From Panopea generosa (lineage: Eukaryota > Mollusca > Bivalvia > Adapedonta > Hiatellidae), in contig CM055901.1 in the NCBI GenBank assembly GCA_029582155.1, forward strand, positions 55,100,625-55,164,624: a stretch of DNA of 64,000 nucleotides, in the 5' to 3' direction. Position numbers and translations under genes: made by a program. Shown one piece after another: positions 53,642-64,000 of this stretch. The notes under the pieces were generated by a model, which ran no database searches, was not told the DNA's origin, and was given only the letters and a program-made list of their open reading frames with translations. The stretch's first letter is position 1. Each line of letters starts with the position of its first letter.

Positions 53642-56600
53642 CTTTAAAAAAAGTGAGTTGCTTTATTTATATAAAATCATGAACAGTTTATAATATATCT
53701 TGTTGGGTGTAAATAAATTTGTGTATCTGAAGATATTGGTTTAAATTTAAAAATTATGTTATTATACTTTTGTATAAGAAATGAGCTTATAACTTCTGAT
53801 GATTCTAATAAAATATGAAAAAGATCACGGTGTCTCAAGTAGACACCGCCACGATATGACAATTGTTGTTGTTGTATGATATTTAGCTTCGCTTTCAACA
53901 ATTGTTCAATAAAAAAAGCTTAGAATGTCCACGGTAAAATATTCCATATATTTGTTTCAGTATTTATTTTATAGCAGGAATGTATCCGCACACAAACATG
54001 CTCAATAACTTTTAGACTGACCAGCTTGTTTTATTTTTAAAAGACAGTGCAGTGATACCCTAAGATTTTTATTGCAGTGTTTGCTATACCAGATTATGTT
54101 CTAATTATCTGCAGAAATCATCACAACCACTAAAAGCCATTTTGAAAAGATTTCAGACAAATTACATAGGAACTTTTCTGAAGGGCAAGAACCCTCTTAC
54201 CTTGACAAAGCGGAGGCGCAACTGTGTAGTGAGACGTTAACATACTTTTTGTACTCGTATGTACATACCTGACCATAACTGTGTTATGCATCATACGTAT
54301 GTAAACCCTGTTGAATTCTTACAAAACAGAGGAACATTTTCTTATTTTTATTTACAATTTTTTAAAGATATGAAAACGATGGCGTGTCAAATTTTAATAC
54401 ACCCGTACACTAGGTTAAAGCGTCAAATTTGCAGTTTTACCCCTGACTGCTCTAGACGACATTTAACCTTTAGTGCCACTGTTTTCTACATTACTTGTAT
54501 AGCCCTTTCGTAAATTAGAAAACCAGGGATGATACAAAAGTACAGTACAGAAAAAAAATTAAAATATGAAAGATATCAAACATTTCAAACGACGAATACA
54601 ACTACTAGTGAATAGACAACTCTATAGTTTATTTAATAATTGTCTTGTAACGAGGTTCCCTTACTTTACCTTATCTACCCACAGCGGTTCTATGCAGCAC
54701 AGTGATATCTTATTGTAGTGTATGATATGCATGATTTTATGCCCAGAAATTTGAGTCCTTACGAACCTTTTTGAAAATATTTTTAACCAAATTGCATTTA
54801 GTCGTGCTATCGTCACTTAAAAAGGAGTGTTACTGTGTAGTGAATGTATACGTTTTGGTTAAACGGATTATCTTATCTTGACCTTAAATCTGCCATCGAG
54901 CGTTATTCTGGTCAAGTATGCATATGTCTAGTGACAGTTTTAATGCAAAATTGGACAAATGACATACTATGAATATCATATTTAAAGATACAGAGATATA
55001 CTCAAATAAGAATAATAATATGTATTTAATCTACCAATAATTCGAGAATGATGTTAATAATGAATTTGTTGCAAATAATGTTATAATGAATAATAGAATG
55101 ACGAAAACGTTGATAAAAGAGGTTTGAAGCAGAAGGGATATTTATATGAACTATAAACCTTTTTTACCATATACGTTATTTATCCAGAATACCAGTTATT
55201 TCAATTTTTCCATTGTGTCAAACTTACTCATTTCCAGAAAGTTGTAAACACTTCGCATGGTATTTTCTTTGTCACGAAGATTTTTATTTTGTAAAACTAA
55301 TATCTGTTCTCTTGGAAAGAGTCTGGTGAGTTCCTCCCAAAATACGCAGTATATGCCAAGCTGTATCTGCACCTGTAAACAAGAAAAAATCAAATCTTGT
55401 AGCTGGAGACACTGGCGTCAAATCATGTTACTGGAAACACTGACGTCAAATCATGTTACTTGAGACACTGACGTCATATCAGGTTACTGTTTTCACTGAT
55501 ACTGGAGTCACTGACGTCAAATCATGTAACTGAAGTAACTGACGTCAAATCATGTTACTAGAGACACTGATATTAAATCATGTTACTGGAGACAGTGATA
55601 TCAAATCATGTTTCACGAGTCACTGACGTCAAATCATGTAACTGAAGTAACTGACGTCAAATCATGTTACTGGAGACACAGATATTAAATCAGGTTACTG
55701 GAGAAAGTGATGTCAAATCATGTAACTGGAGACAGCGTTGTCAGTGGTGTCAAATCTTGTTACTGGAGACAGCGTTGTCAATCATGTTACTGGAGACTGT
55801 GTTGTCAATCATGTTACTGGAGACAGTGATGTCAAATCATGTTACTAGAGACAGTGATGTCAAATCATGTTACTGGAGACAGTGATGTCAAATCATGTTA
55901 CTAGAGACAGTGATGTCAAATCATGTTACTGGAGACAGTGATGTCAAATCATGTTACTGGAGTTAGTGATGTCAAATCATGTTACTAGAGACAGTGATGT
56001 CAAATCATGTTACTGGAGACAGTGATGTCAAATCATGTTACTGGAGACAGTGATGTCAAATCATGTTACTAGAGACAGTGATGTCAAATCATGTTACTGG
56101 AGACAGCGTTGTCAATCATGTTACTGGAGACAGCGTTGCAATCATGTCACTGGACACAGTGATGTCAAATCATGTTACTAGAGACAGTGATGTCAAATCA
56201 TGTTACTGGAGACAGTGATGTCAAATCATGTTACTGGAGACTGCGTTGTCAATCATGTTACTGGAGACAGTGATGTCAAATCATGTTACTAGAGACAGTG
56301 ATGTCAAATCATGTTACTGGAGACAGTGATGTCAAATCATGTTACTGGAGACAGTGATGTCAAATCATATTACTGGAGACAGTGATGTCAAATCATATTA
56401 CTGGAGATAGTGATGTCAAATCATGTTACTGGAGACAGTGATGTCAAATCATATTACTGGAGATAGTGATGTCAAATCATGTTACTGGAGACAGTGATGT
56501 CAAATCATATTACTGGAGATAGTGGTGTCAAATCATATAACTGGAGACATGTGTTGTTAAGTTATATTACTGGAGACAGTGATTTCAAATTTATTATGTA

Positions 56601-58220
56601 ACTGGAGACATTGATTTCAAATTCATAATGTAACTGGAGACAGTGATATAAAATCATATTACTGGAGACAGTGATGTGAAACTATGTTACCTGGAATTGC
56701 TAATGTACATTTAGTTTATCATGTTTAATTGTTGTTTATGCTACCACCGTATACAAGCTTCAACGTAATCTTTGTGAGTCACATAACATTATGGCAGGAA
56801 ACTCATATGAACATGTGTTCAGTGCAATAAAAATAAGTTTAAAGTGACCACGGTAAGTACTCAGTGGTCATGTGATTCATGTATTGAATCACAACTTTAA
56901 TCACATTCAAGAGCGGGATGTGGAACCTCTGTAGGTCGCATAAGGACATCTATATATAATGTATTCCCATCAAAAGTAATTAGAAAATTGGTTTGACACA
57001 TATTTCCAACAACTTTGTTCAATATCTGTCATATGAAACGAAAGTCATGGAATAAATTGTCCCAATGACGCTAAAAGGTACCTTGTACACTTTTTATTTC
57101 ATATAAACTTGGTATATTATTGCACCAATAGGAGGAAGGACTGACTGACGGACGGACGGATACGGAACGTTAATCTTGTATTATTTCCCGATATAGTCGT
57201 CAACGAAAAAGATTTCTTAAATACAATCAGTTAGTGTTAACTGGTACCCAACCTTGTCTAATGTTCTCTGTCTTGAATATTTGCTGTTGCCCAACTCCGT
57301 CCAGTCCAGTCTTAATTGCTAACTGTTACCTAACACAGCCAAGTCATACCCTTATTTAGTGAACTAGTACCCATTCCATCTGGTCGTCCCTGACTTTAAT
57401 GCTAACTGTTTCCCAACCCCGCCCGGTCACACCTATCTTTTGTGAACTGGCGCCCCAAGCCCGCCCAATCACCCCTGTCTTTGGTGTTTACTGCTACACA
57501 ACCATGCATAGCTTTCCCCGTATTTTAGTGAACTAGTACCTAACCCCGCCGAAACTTCCCTTACTTTAGTGATCCCCAACCAGGACCAGTTATCCCTGTC
57601 TTAGTGTTGACTGGTACCCAAACCGGACCAGTCCATCCAGTCTTAGAGTTGACTGGGTCCCAACCTCGACCAGTCATCCCAGTCTTATTGTTGACTGGTA
57701 CCCAACCCGGACCATTCATCCCTTTCTTTAGCGTTTACCTTAACCGCAAATAGTACCTTTCCGTGACGAGTTGACTGCTAAACCTCCACCGCCACCTTCA
57801 CCATATATGCATGAAATATAAAGGTTAAACCTTACTCTAGTCTTTCCGTTTAATTTTGGGTTGAAAACACAACTTCTGACCGAATGGTGCTGAAAACAGT
57901 CCTGATACAATTTGATACCTTCTGTGACTACCAGGTGAAACTGGCGAGGATTTGGAGAATTTTGTGACTGTAAAGAGCCATATTCGTGATAGTAGTCGGA
58001 GTATAGCCTGGAAACACATACGTCAACATTTAAGAAAGAAAAATAATTAAAAAATAAGAAATGTAAGAAATGTAGATATGGTTATTGTGGAACCTAACTA
58101 TTTAATCAAGTATGACACAATGAAAAATATAAAGGTATATTAGAATATAATATAATAGGCAAGCACGCTTGTATTTTTCCACAGAATGCATACTTTTCGT
58201 TCTCCTCTGTTTGTCTGTAC

Positions 58221-58278
<58 letters not shown>

Positions 58279-59558
58279 ATTTTATGTAAACAAAATAAAA
58301 AGAACAAACATAAGAACAATTCAATCGAGTGTGTCAATCACGCATGCGAACCTTTCAACTGGATCCCGGAATGTTATTAGTAGTTTTGCATTTGGAAGAA
58401 AATGATGTATGTAATCCAGTATGATAAACTTTGGTTCTTCAACATTCTCATTCCCTGGTAGATACATCCAGTGTGTATTCAAATGTAAATTGGACGGGCT
58501 CCCCTCACCTGAAATAGTATGACACTGATTACTACTAAATTATGGATATAAACCATTTAAATAAACCCGTGTAATATAAGTACTTAAACATCGAATCCCT
58601 AGTATGTTTTCTTACATTTGAGCATTTTACATGAGACATAATTAACATTTTAAACTTTTGTCAGATACATCAAGTTTATAGTGCATCATTACGCATTTAT
58701 TCTAAAGTATTTATTGCGTATTTTACTACGCATACACAATTATACGTTGTTTTAGCTGTGACATTCGACCTTTTATCTAACATATGACTTATGTAGTCTG
58801 TACTACTATCATTAAAAGTTATGTAAAATTCAAATGTAGACAATATATATACAAAATTTATCGGTTTGGTAGAGGCCTTGATATTGTGTCTATGGTTTGC
58901 ATTGTAGCTAGACGCGCTCGCCGTAGTCTGGTCTGTACATTTATGTCTGATTTATTATATATATCAAACATTGTGAATGAGCGTCTGAAATGATACCAAA
59001 AATCGGGAATTCCTTGTTGTGAATTTAATTATCTCCCTTTATGAAATAAAATACATATGAATTCACTGTATCTTCATGGTCCAACGGGTTTCTAAATCTG
59101 TCCTGCATATAGCATGTGAGCATTCGTGAATCTTTAACTGGATCCTACTCATATAAAGCTTACAGTTTATGTATGTAAATTGTCCAACTTATTACACCCT
59201 ATTAAAATATACCGTATTTAGTTATGCATACACACAGATTTTATCCCAGGCTTTCATCTTAACCTGGCTGTGCTTTATTGTACCACAGCCAGACATTGAT
59301 CCAAACAGTCTGTCCTCGCGTTCATTGACAGTCTGGGTCAATGTCGTCTCCATGGGAGATTTGTGTTGATGTTGATGTAATGGTTGTGTATGCTTATTTT
59401 AAGGCTGTCTTTGTATACATGTCACAACTACATACCTGTTATCTGTCTATAGTTGTAGGGATCTCTTTTCGATGCGTTTCGGGCACTGGCATCAATTGTT
59501 AACGCAGCTTTACTAAACATGTCTATATAGTTGTTGAAATCGTCCATGTTACCATTCT
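53448..59558 (-). CDS. CHST15-like: Carbohydrate sulfotransferase 15-like gene, 3' five exons (5' end not found)
   Basis: Golgi enzymes of this family transfer sulfate from PAPS to glycosaminoglycan GalNAc. Five in-phase exons (59558-59436, 58508-58352, 58007-57836, 55372-55228, 53641-53448) give about 260 C-terminal residues. The hallmarks are RDPVER joined to LYSDYY, the 3'-phosphosulfate-binding region of PAPS, with Arg and Ser conserved. VQIQLGIYCVFWEELTRLFP then REQILVLQ correspond to the CHST15 GLY..YLLDWL.VF...QFLIL block. GPMFNETFNMLYQFYKPFNQ matches the C-terminal GPM....ILRDFYRPFN. The exon with the 5'-PSB (KCGTT type) motif was not seen up to 64000, so the gene probably continues beyond the window. 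Family call secure; orthology to CHST15 likely, not proven. Confidence 0.85.
53825..53905 (-). mobile_element. SINE family 2 tail fragment
   Basis: On the minus strand a short 3' piece has AAGCTAAATATCATACAACA followed by a rearranged GTGTCTACTTGAGACACCG. It lies in the last intron of the sulfotransferase gene. Confidence 0.45.
54035..54860 (+). repeat. Diverged direct duplication in last sulfotransferase intron
   Basis: 54035-54240 and 54690-54860 share CAGTGATA, TTTTGAAAAGATTT/TTTTGAAAATATTT and CTGTGTAGTGA in the same order about 640 bp apart. The phrase ACTGTGTAGTGA occurs again at 62853. No coding frame is conserved between copies. Confidence 0.4.
55228..55372 (-). CDS. CHST15-like: Sulfotransferase exon (GIYCVFWEEL block)
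   Basis: 145 nt encode VQIQLGIYCVFWEELTRLFP, REQILVLQNKNLRDKENTMR and SVYNFLEM. The acceptor TTTACAG|GTG sits about 25 bp from the edge of a 28-bp minisatellite. The donor is ATGA|GTAAGT (phase 1). Confidence 0.87.
55395..56690 (+). repeat. 28-bp minisatellite (sulfotransferase intron)
   Basis: About 46 units of TCATGTTACTGGAGACAGTG plus ATGTCAAA, with shorter 20-22 bp variants (GCGTTGTCAATCATG). It begins about 25 bp from the acceptor of the exon at 55228-55372. Confidence 0.92.
57836..58007 (-). CDS. CHST15-like: Sulfotransferase exon with SDY half-motif
   Basis: 172 nt between TTTCCAG|G and AGA|GTAAGG. The first base completes the Arg of RDPVER, followed by LYSDYYHEYGSLQ, FHLVVTEGIKLYQDCF and HSVRSCVFNPKLNG. 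This parallels human FHEKVTEALQLFE.C...SLRACVYN. Confidence 0.87.
58222..58276 (+). repeat. CT microsatellite
   Basis: An uninterrupted run of about 26 CT dinucleotides in the 344-bp intron between sulfotransferase exons 58352-58508 and 57836-58007. On the transcript it is a GA tract. Confidence 0.97.
58352..58508 (-). CDS. CHST15-like: Sulfotransferase exon with RDPVER half-motif
   Basis: 157 nt encode EGSPSNLHLNTHWMYLPGNE, then FIILDYIHHFLPNAKLL and ITFRDPVE. This matches the CHST15 order GEAS...FL..FIH.F.PNARLI..LRDPVER. The acceptor is ATTTCAG|GTG and the donor AAAG|GTTCGC (phase 2). Confidence 0.85.
59436..59558 (-). CDS. CHST15-like: Sulfotransferase exon (first visible)
   Basis: 123 nt between CTCTCAG|AG and ACAG|GTATGT encode NGNMDDFNNYIDMFSKAALT, then IDASARNASKRDPYNYRQIT and the first base of Gly. 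It occupies the variable segment before the acceptor-binding region. Support comes from phase continuity with the next exon. Confidence 0.7.
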
Positions 59559-59769
59559 CTGAGAGGACATATAAATAATGTTGAAGATAGTGAAAATTTA
59601 CAATTGTAAGTTACAAAGTGCATATCACGCCAATGCAGTGATATACAGACACTTGAGTCACATGATGCAGACTGTATAAAATGACAGGAAAACCAATAGG
59701 GCTTATAAACTATGGTGACATGTTTTGTTATGCTTTAGACAAGATATAATTCGTTTGAATATTTAGCGT

Positions 59770-59955
59770 CATTTTATACCATCGAGGTCAAATAGACGAT
59801 CAATTAACCTAACCACCATTTTCTGGGATTCTTTAGGTTAACCAGTACTCAAACACACCCATCTCCACAAGTAACTGATAACCTTCCCAGTGGTGAGAAA
59901 CGTATGCCATTAAAACACACAGACGTGCTACCGAATGCGCTAACAATTTAAAGAT
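59770..59955 (-). mobile_element. SINE family 1 copy, partial
   Basis: The body resembles 16222-16390 (GGTTAACCAGTACTCAAACA, then AGTAACTGATAACCTTCCCA); the tRNA-like head is decayed. It lies upstream of the first visible sulfotransferase exon. Confidence 0.55.
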
Positions 59956-62874
59956 TGATCTGTTCCGTTGTTATTATATAGCATTTGTAATTTAACATTG
60001 CATAATGATAATCAGTTAGTTTATGCTTTTTGATGGATCATAGAGATTTCTCAGTGGATTATTTATGGTAATCGACTGTTTTTAACATATTTTTTTGTCC
60101 TTGAATATCAATCTTTAAAATAAATATTTCATAAAAAAGTACTTTAATATTTTTATTAATCCAATAATATTTAAAGTCGAATTGAGGTGAATTTGGTGTA
60201 AGATCAAATGATATTTGATCACTAAAATGACATTCCCATATGACTTTTGCCAGTTATTTCATGAAATATAATTCGACCTTACACCAAAACAAACAATATA
60301 TTCTCTATATGATTTCTAAGATATGAACATAGTATGGTACCTCGCCTGACTTTTATAATATTACTTTAAAACCAGAGACAAACAGACATTGCAATCTGTA
60401 TATAAGGCACTATTCAAGAGAACATTAGTCCATACAATATGAAATAAACATACATTATTTACATGCATTTATCTGTTATGTTAGGTGTATATTTGTTGAG
60501 GGCATGTTTTGGTGGCATAGCAAATCATTGTATCTGCAAATATTTCTCATTGGCTCTATCCATTGTCGAAGAGGTGTTTTTATATAAAAAATCTTAGACA
60601 TAGGTGCACGTAGCACCGTCATTACAAAAACAGTTGCATCATTTGTTAGTTACATAACCAAAAGGATGTGGCAGGACCTCAAGTACTGAATGTCTTAAAA
60701 CTGTCACTTTTTTGGGGGGAAATACATTAAAGTATATGATAAAACTGGTGATTTTAGGAAGTATTCGATGCATTTTAAAAATACTCAGGAACTACTATTT
60801 TTTATTGTGTTTTGCAGTATCTGGATTTTATAACATGTGCAATTGTGTTCATATATATATATACATGTAATTATATAAAAAATTACGGAAAAATTGTCGA
60901 TTATAATTTTCAGAACTTTTTAACAAAATTAAATGATTTTTTTAACACGCGTAGATAAGACGATGTATCCATGGAACTCATAGAATAGTAGATAAAGCGT
61001 AAATTGACATAATATAGGATGGTCAACTTATAAGGAGTCTGTATGTATTCCCCAATATTTAAGACGCGTGTATGCCACAACGTCAAGATGCATTTTTCTT
61101 GTTATTTGCAAAGTTCCGTTCTGTGTATTATAGACCATAAGAAAGTTATCCATGAACGGCCACATTTATAAGTATAATACGATTTCTAAATGTCCATTAT
61201 ATCTATCATATTATTATTTTTCCTAGGCGCTATCTGAGTTAGTGTCTTATGGAATCTATTACGTAAAAAACGCCTTTATCATATAAACAGTTTTGATTGG
61301 CTGGGACGCAATCTCGCGTTAGTGTCAATTTTAAAGATTTGTTTTCCTTTTGTTTCTTCTTAGTACGTTTTGGGTACAAAATTCCTTTTCACATGACATT
61401 GTATAGTTCAGTTTTAGTGCTTTATGTAATACGAAAATATTACTAGAAGGTTAAACAGCTGTTACACCTTACTTTGTAATATTTTGTTTATATTATAAAA
61501 CAGCCGTTTGCTTGTACTAAAGTCAGTGATTAAAATTGGGGATGAATATTGACCCGAAAACACAACAGTCAATAGAGATATAGAGAATACCATTTTAGTT
61601 TCTGATATAATCAACTTTATCAGGTGAGGTTTAGAAAAAACTCAGGAAGAGGCCTTGCCGAGTCCTTGTTTTTTTAGTGCTGAACATCATGAAGTTGATA
61701 ATATTGTATTCTCTTTATCATGTCAATATTTCTTAATCGTCTTTTTTATGACTTTTAAAATCAGCATCACTTTTTTGTTTAAGTCTGTAGAGACTCTGTC
61801 CATGTCAAAATGTATAATTTTACAAAATGACGTCATGTGCCTGATAAACTTACATTAGCCAGATAAACTTGCTTTGCCCTGAAAACCTTATATTTATCAG
61901 GCAGGCAGTTTTTGATCAGAAATAAATGCATTGGCATGTAACAATTCGTAGCAATTCCCTCGGATTAATAGTTGCAACCATTGACTCCTTTGAAAGTAAA
62001 TATTTTTGTATTGTACACACTTCACCTGTCACACAAAAGCAAGACTCTGTGCCAATTACCATATACGAGTTTCTTTACAGGGCCACTAATAGTTTCTTCC
62101 ACATTCCAAACGATAACTTACACAAAACGTTAGTACACATTCACGTGCAGCCTCTTCGGACAGAAAAGTGTAAGTTTAGTACCGTTGATAAAGAACGCTA
62201 GTGATTGAAAAATAACTCATAATAGGTAAACCATTAGACTATTGTCGTCCGCAGTACTCTCAGGGTTCTTTGACAAATACTATACATGATACAAACAAAA
62301 TTCTAACACGAACTTAACACACGTCAGACAAGTCACCAACAATGCAACAATGTTTGCTTGGTAACCTCAGACATTTTAGACTACCAGGCAACCTTCGAAC
62401 TACGCTCACAACATATTCTACATATAACTTCTCACTACAGAGCTATGCCCCTTTCTTCCCACGGTAACATGATTATTACGCTCCAAAAAGGTCTATGTAA
62501 TTTGGTTTTGAAATATTTTCAAAATGGTTCATTGTGGTCGTGATTTCTTGCAAAATTTGGCATAGCACATATACTGCAATAAAACATCACTGGTGTTAAA
62601 AAAGTGACTTTAATAGGATTTCACCATATACATGTATTGATTAGAATTTGAGGACTTCATTTTCCAAAAATTCTCAGGGTGTCACTGCAAACTGTTATAA
62701 AAAATCCTGGCCATCTTACCAGTCATTGTGCAATTTTATGTGGGTATACATTCCTGATACGAAAATAAATTTAAAAAAAAATCTATGTGGAATTCTTTTG
62801 TTACCATGGAAATCCTAGACCTTATTTTATATAGAACAAAGAACAAAATCCAACTGTGTAGTGAAACCTATATT
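59956..62874. other. Probable sulfotransferase intron or 5' flank
   Basis: No exon with a PAPS 5'-PSB motif could be found on the minus strand. A short inverted pair, TTTGGTGTAAGATC (60194) and GACCTTACACCAAA (60274), suggests a small foldback. Otherwise it is AT-rich. Confidence 0.4.
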
Positions 62875-64000
62875 ACCAGTGTTTCAGGAGATTATTCTAC
62901 ATTCTATTACGAACTGTTTCAGGAGAGTATTCTACATTCTATTACGAGTGTTTGAGGAGATTATTCTACATTCTATTACGAGTGTTTCTTAGGAGAGTAT
63001 TCTATATTCTATTACGAGTGTTTTGTGAAATTATTCTACATTGTATTACCAGTGTTTCAGGAGAGTATTCTACATTCTGTTACGAGTGTTTCAGGAGAGT
63101 ATTCTACATTTTGTTACCAGTGTTTCAGAAGAGTATTCCACATTCTATTATGAGTGTTTCAGGAGAGTATTCTACATTATATAACTTGTGTTTCAGAAGA
63201 GTATATCATATTCTATTATGAGTTTTTCAGGAAACTATATTACATTCTGTTACCAGTGTTTCAGGAGAGTATTCTACATTTTTTTACCAGTGTTTCAGGA
63301 AAGTATGTTACATTATATTACCAGTGTTACAGGAGAGTATTCTACATTATATAACTTGTGTTTCAGAAGAGTATTTTACATTCTATTACCAGTGTTTCAG
63401 GAGAGTATTCTCCATTCCATTACGAGTGTTTCAGGAGAGTATTCTATATTATATTACCAGTGTTTCAGAAGAGTATTCTACATTCTTTTACGAATGTTTC
63501 GGGAGAGTATTCTACATTCTATTACGAATGTTTCAGGAGAGTATTCCACATTATATTACCAGTGTTACAGGAGAGTATTCTACATTATATAACTTGTGTT
63601 TCAGAAGAGTATTTTACATTCTATTACCAGTGTTTCAGGAGAGTATTCTCCATTCCATTACGAGTGTTTCAGGAGAGTATTCTATATTATATTACCAGTG
63701 TTTCAGAAGAGTTTTCTACATTAAATTACAAGTGTTTCAGGAGAGTATTCGACATTCTAATACGAGTGTTTCAGGAAAGTACAATTCATTATATTACCAG
63801 TGTTTTAGGAAAGTATTCTTCATTATATTACGAGTGTTTCAGGAGAGTATTCTAAATTCTATTACCAGTGTTTGAGGTGTATTCTACATTCTATTACCAT
63901 TGTTTCAGGAGAGTATTCTCCATTCTATTACTAGTGTTTCAGGAGAGTATTCTACATTTTATTACCAGTGTTTCAGTAGAGTATTCTACATTCTATTACC
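62875..64000 (+). repeat. 34-bp minisatellite reaching the window edge
   Basis: About 33 units of TTCTATTACCAGTGTTTCAG plus GAGAGTATTCTACA. A ~270-bp block (about 63300-63480) is repeated almost exactly at about 63540-63720, showing higher-order duplication. Overlapping plus-strand ORFs here are periodic artefacts. Confidence 0.9.

Noticed and set aside
54124..54240. Plus-strand exon-like reading after an acceptor (LKAILKRFQTNYIGTFLKGK)
   Set aside because: No family recognised, and the diverged second copy of this segment at 54750-54850 has stops in the same frame.
58169..58405. ORF with a Ser-Leu dipeptide run
   Set aside because: It is the CT microsatellite inside a sulfotransferase intron on the other strand.
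59201..59380. Candidate extra sulfotransferase exon containing GSMSGCGTIKHS
   Set aside because: It lies between two exons that already join in phase, lacks proper splice sites, and only superficially resembles the PAPS-binding KCGTT motif.
62952..63875. Plus-strand ORFs of 89-183 codons (FRRVFYILLRVFQESILHY type)
   Set aside because: The 34-bp unit shifts frame each repeat, giving a 34-residue periodic translation; no known domain.

Overview
This window is eukaryotic genomic DNA, almost certainly from a mollusc and most likely a bivalve. The evidence is intron-split genes with GT-AG junctions, no operon structure, an AT-rich background, tRNA-derived SINEs, LINE, hAT and MULE-like remains, several MITEs, and the dispersed 147-bp and ~160-bp tandem elements familiar from bivalve genomes. 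The species cannot be fixed from the sequence. A 500-base run of N (45116-45615) marks an assembly gap inside a repeat.

Three genes can be read. (1) A complete lysosomal cystine transporter gene, cystinosin (ctns), on the minus strand. Nine coding exons between 36025 and 12688 join in phase to a predicted 397-residue protein with a signal peptide, a glycosylated luminal domain, two PQ-loop repeats and a C-terminal tyrosine sorting signal. About 120-140 bp upstream of its ATG lie a CRE-type site and two MiT/TFE-type E-boxes. (2) The 3' half of a carbohydrate sulfotransferase 15-like gene on the minus strand. Five exons between 59558 and 53448 carry the PAPS-binding RDPVER..SDY region and the C-terminus; the 5' exons were not found. 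(3) The 3' end of an amidohydrolase-2 family gene on the plus strand (49289-50335), with two lesions that suggest a pseudogene or sequence errors.

Layout: 1-12.6 kb holds dispersed repeats, a TTAA-flanked MITE, a piggyBac-like hairpin MITE, a 39-bp minisatellite and one unassigned candidate exon. 12.7-36.0 kb is ctns, whose introns carry unrelated minisatellites (35, 33, 64, 41 and 43 bp units), a TA-flanked MITE, a hAT pseudogene, a second hairpin MITE, a LINE fragment and SINEs. 36.2-40 kb holds a ~205-bp satellite and a decayed element with a C48 protease domain and a SWIM zinc finger. 40.3-45.1 kb is a composite 27-bp minisatellite region ending in the gap. 46-49 kb holds a SINE and LINE fragments in opposite orientations. 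51-52.4 kb is a ~160-bp tandem element interrupted by a MITE. 53.4-59.6 kb is the sulfotransferase gene, with a 28-bp minisatellite and a CT microsatellite in its introns. 62.9-64 kb is a 34-bp minisatellite.

The standout features are about a dozen unrelated minisatellite families in 64 kb, two of which reiterate a recognisable transcription-factor consensus inside ctns introns (ARE/AP-1 in intron 8, forkhead in intron 2). Next come a 47-bp inverted repeat just upstream of the exon 3 acceptor, an array that begins within a few bases of the exon 3 donor, and the candidate MiT/TFE-type ctns promoter. No prokaryotic system, CRISPR array or virus was seen.
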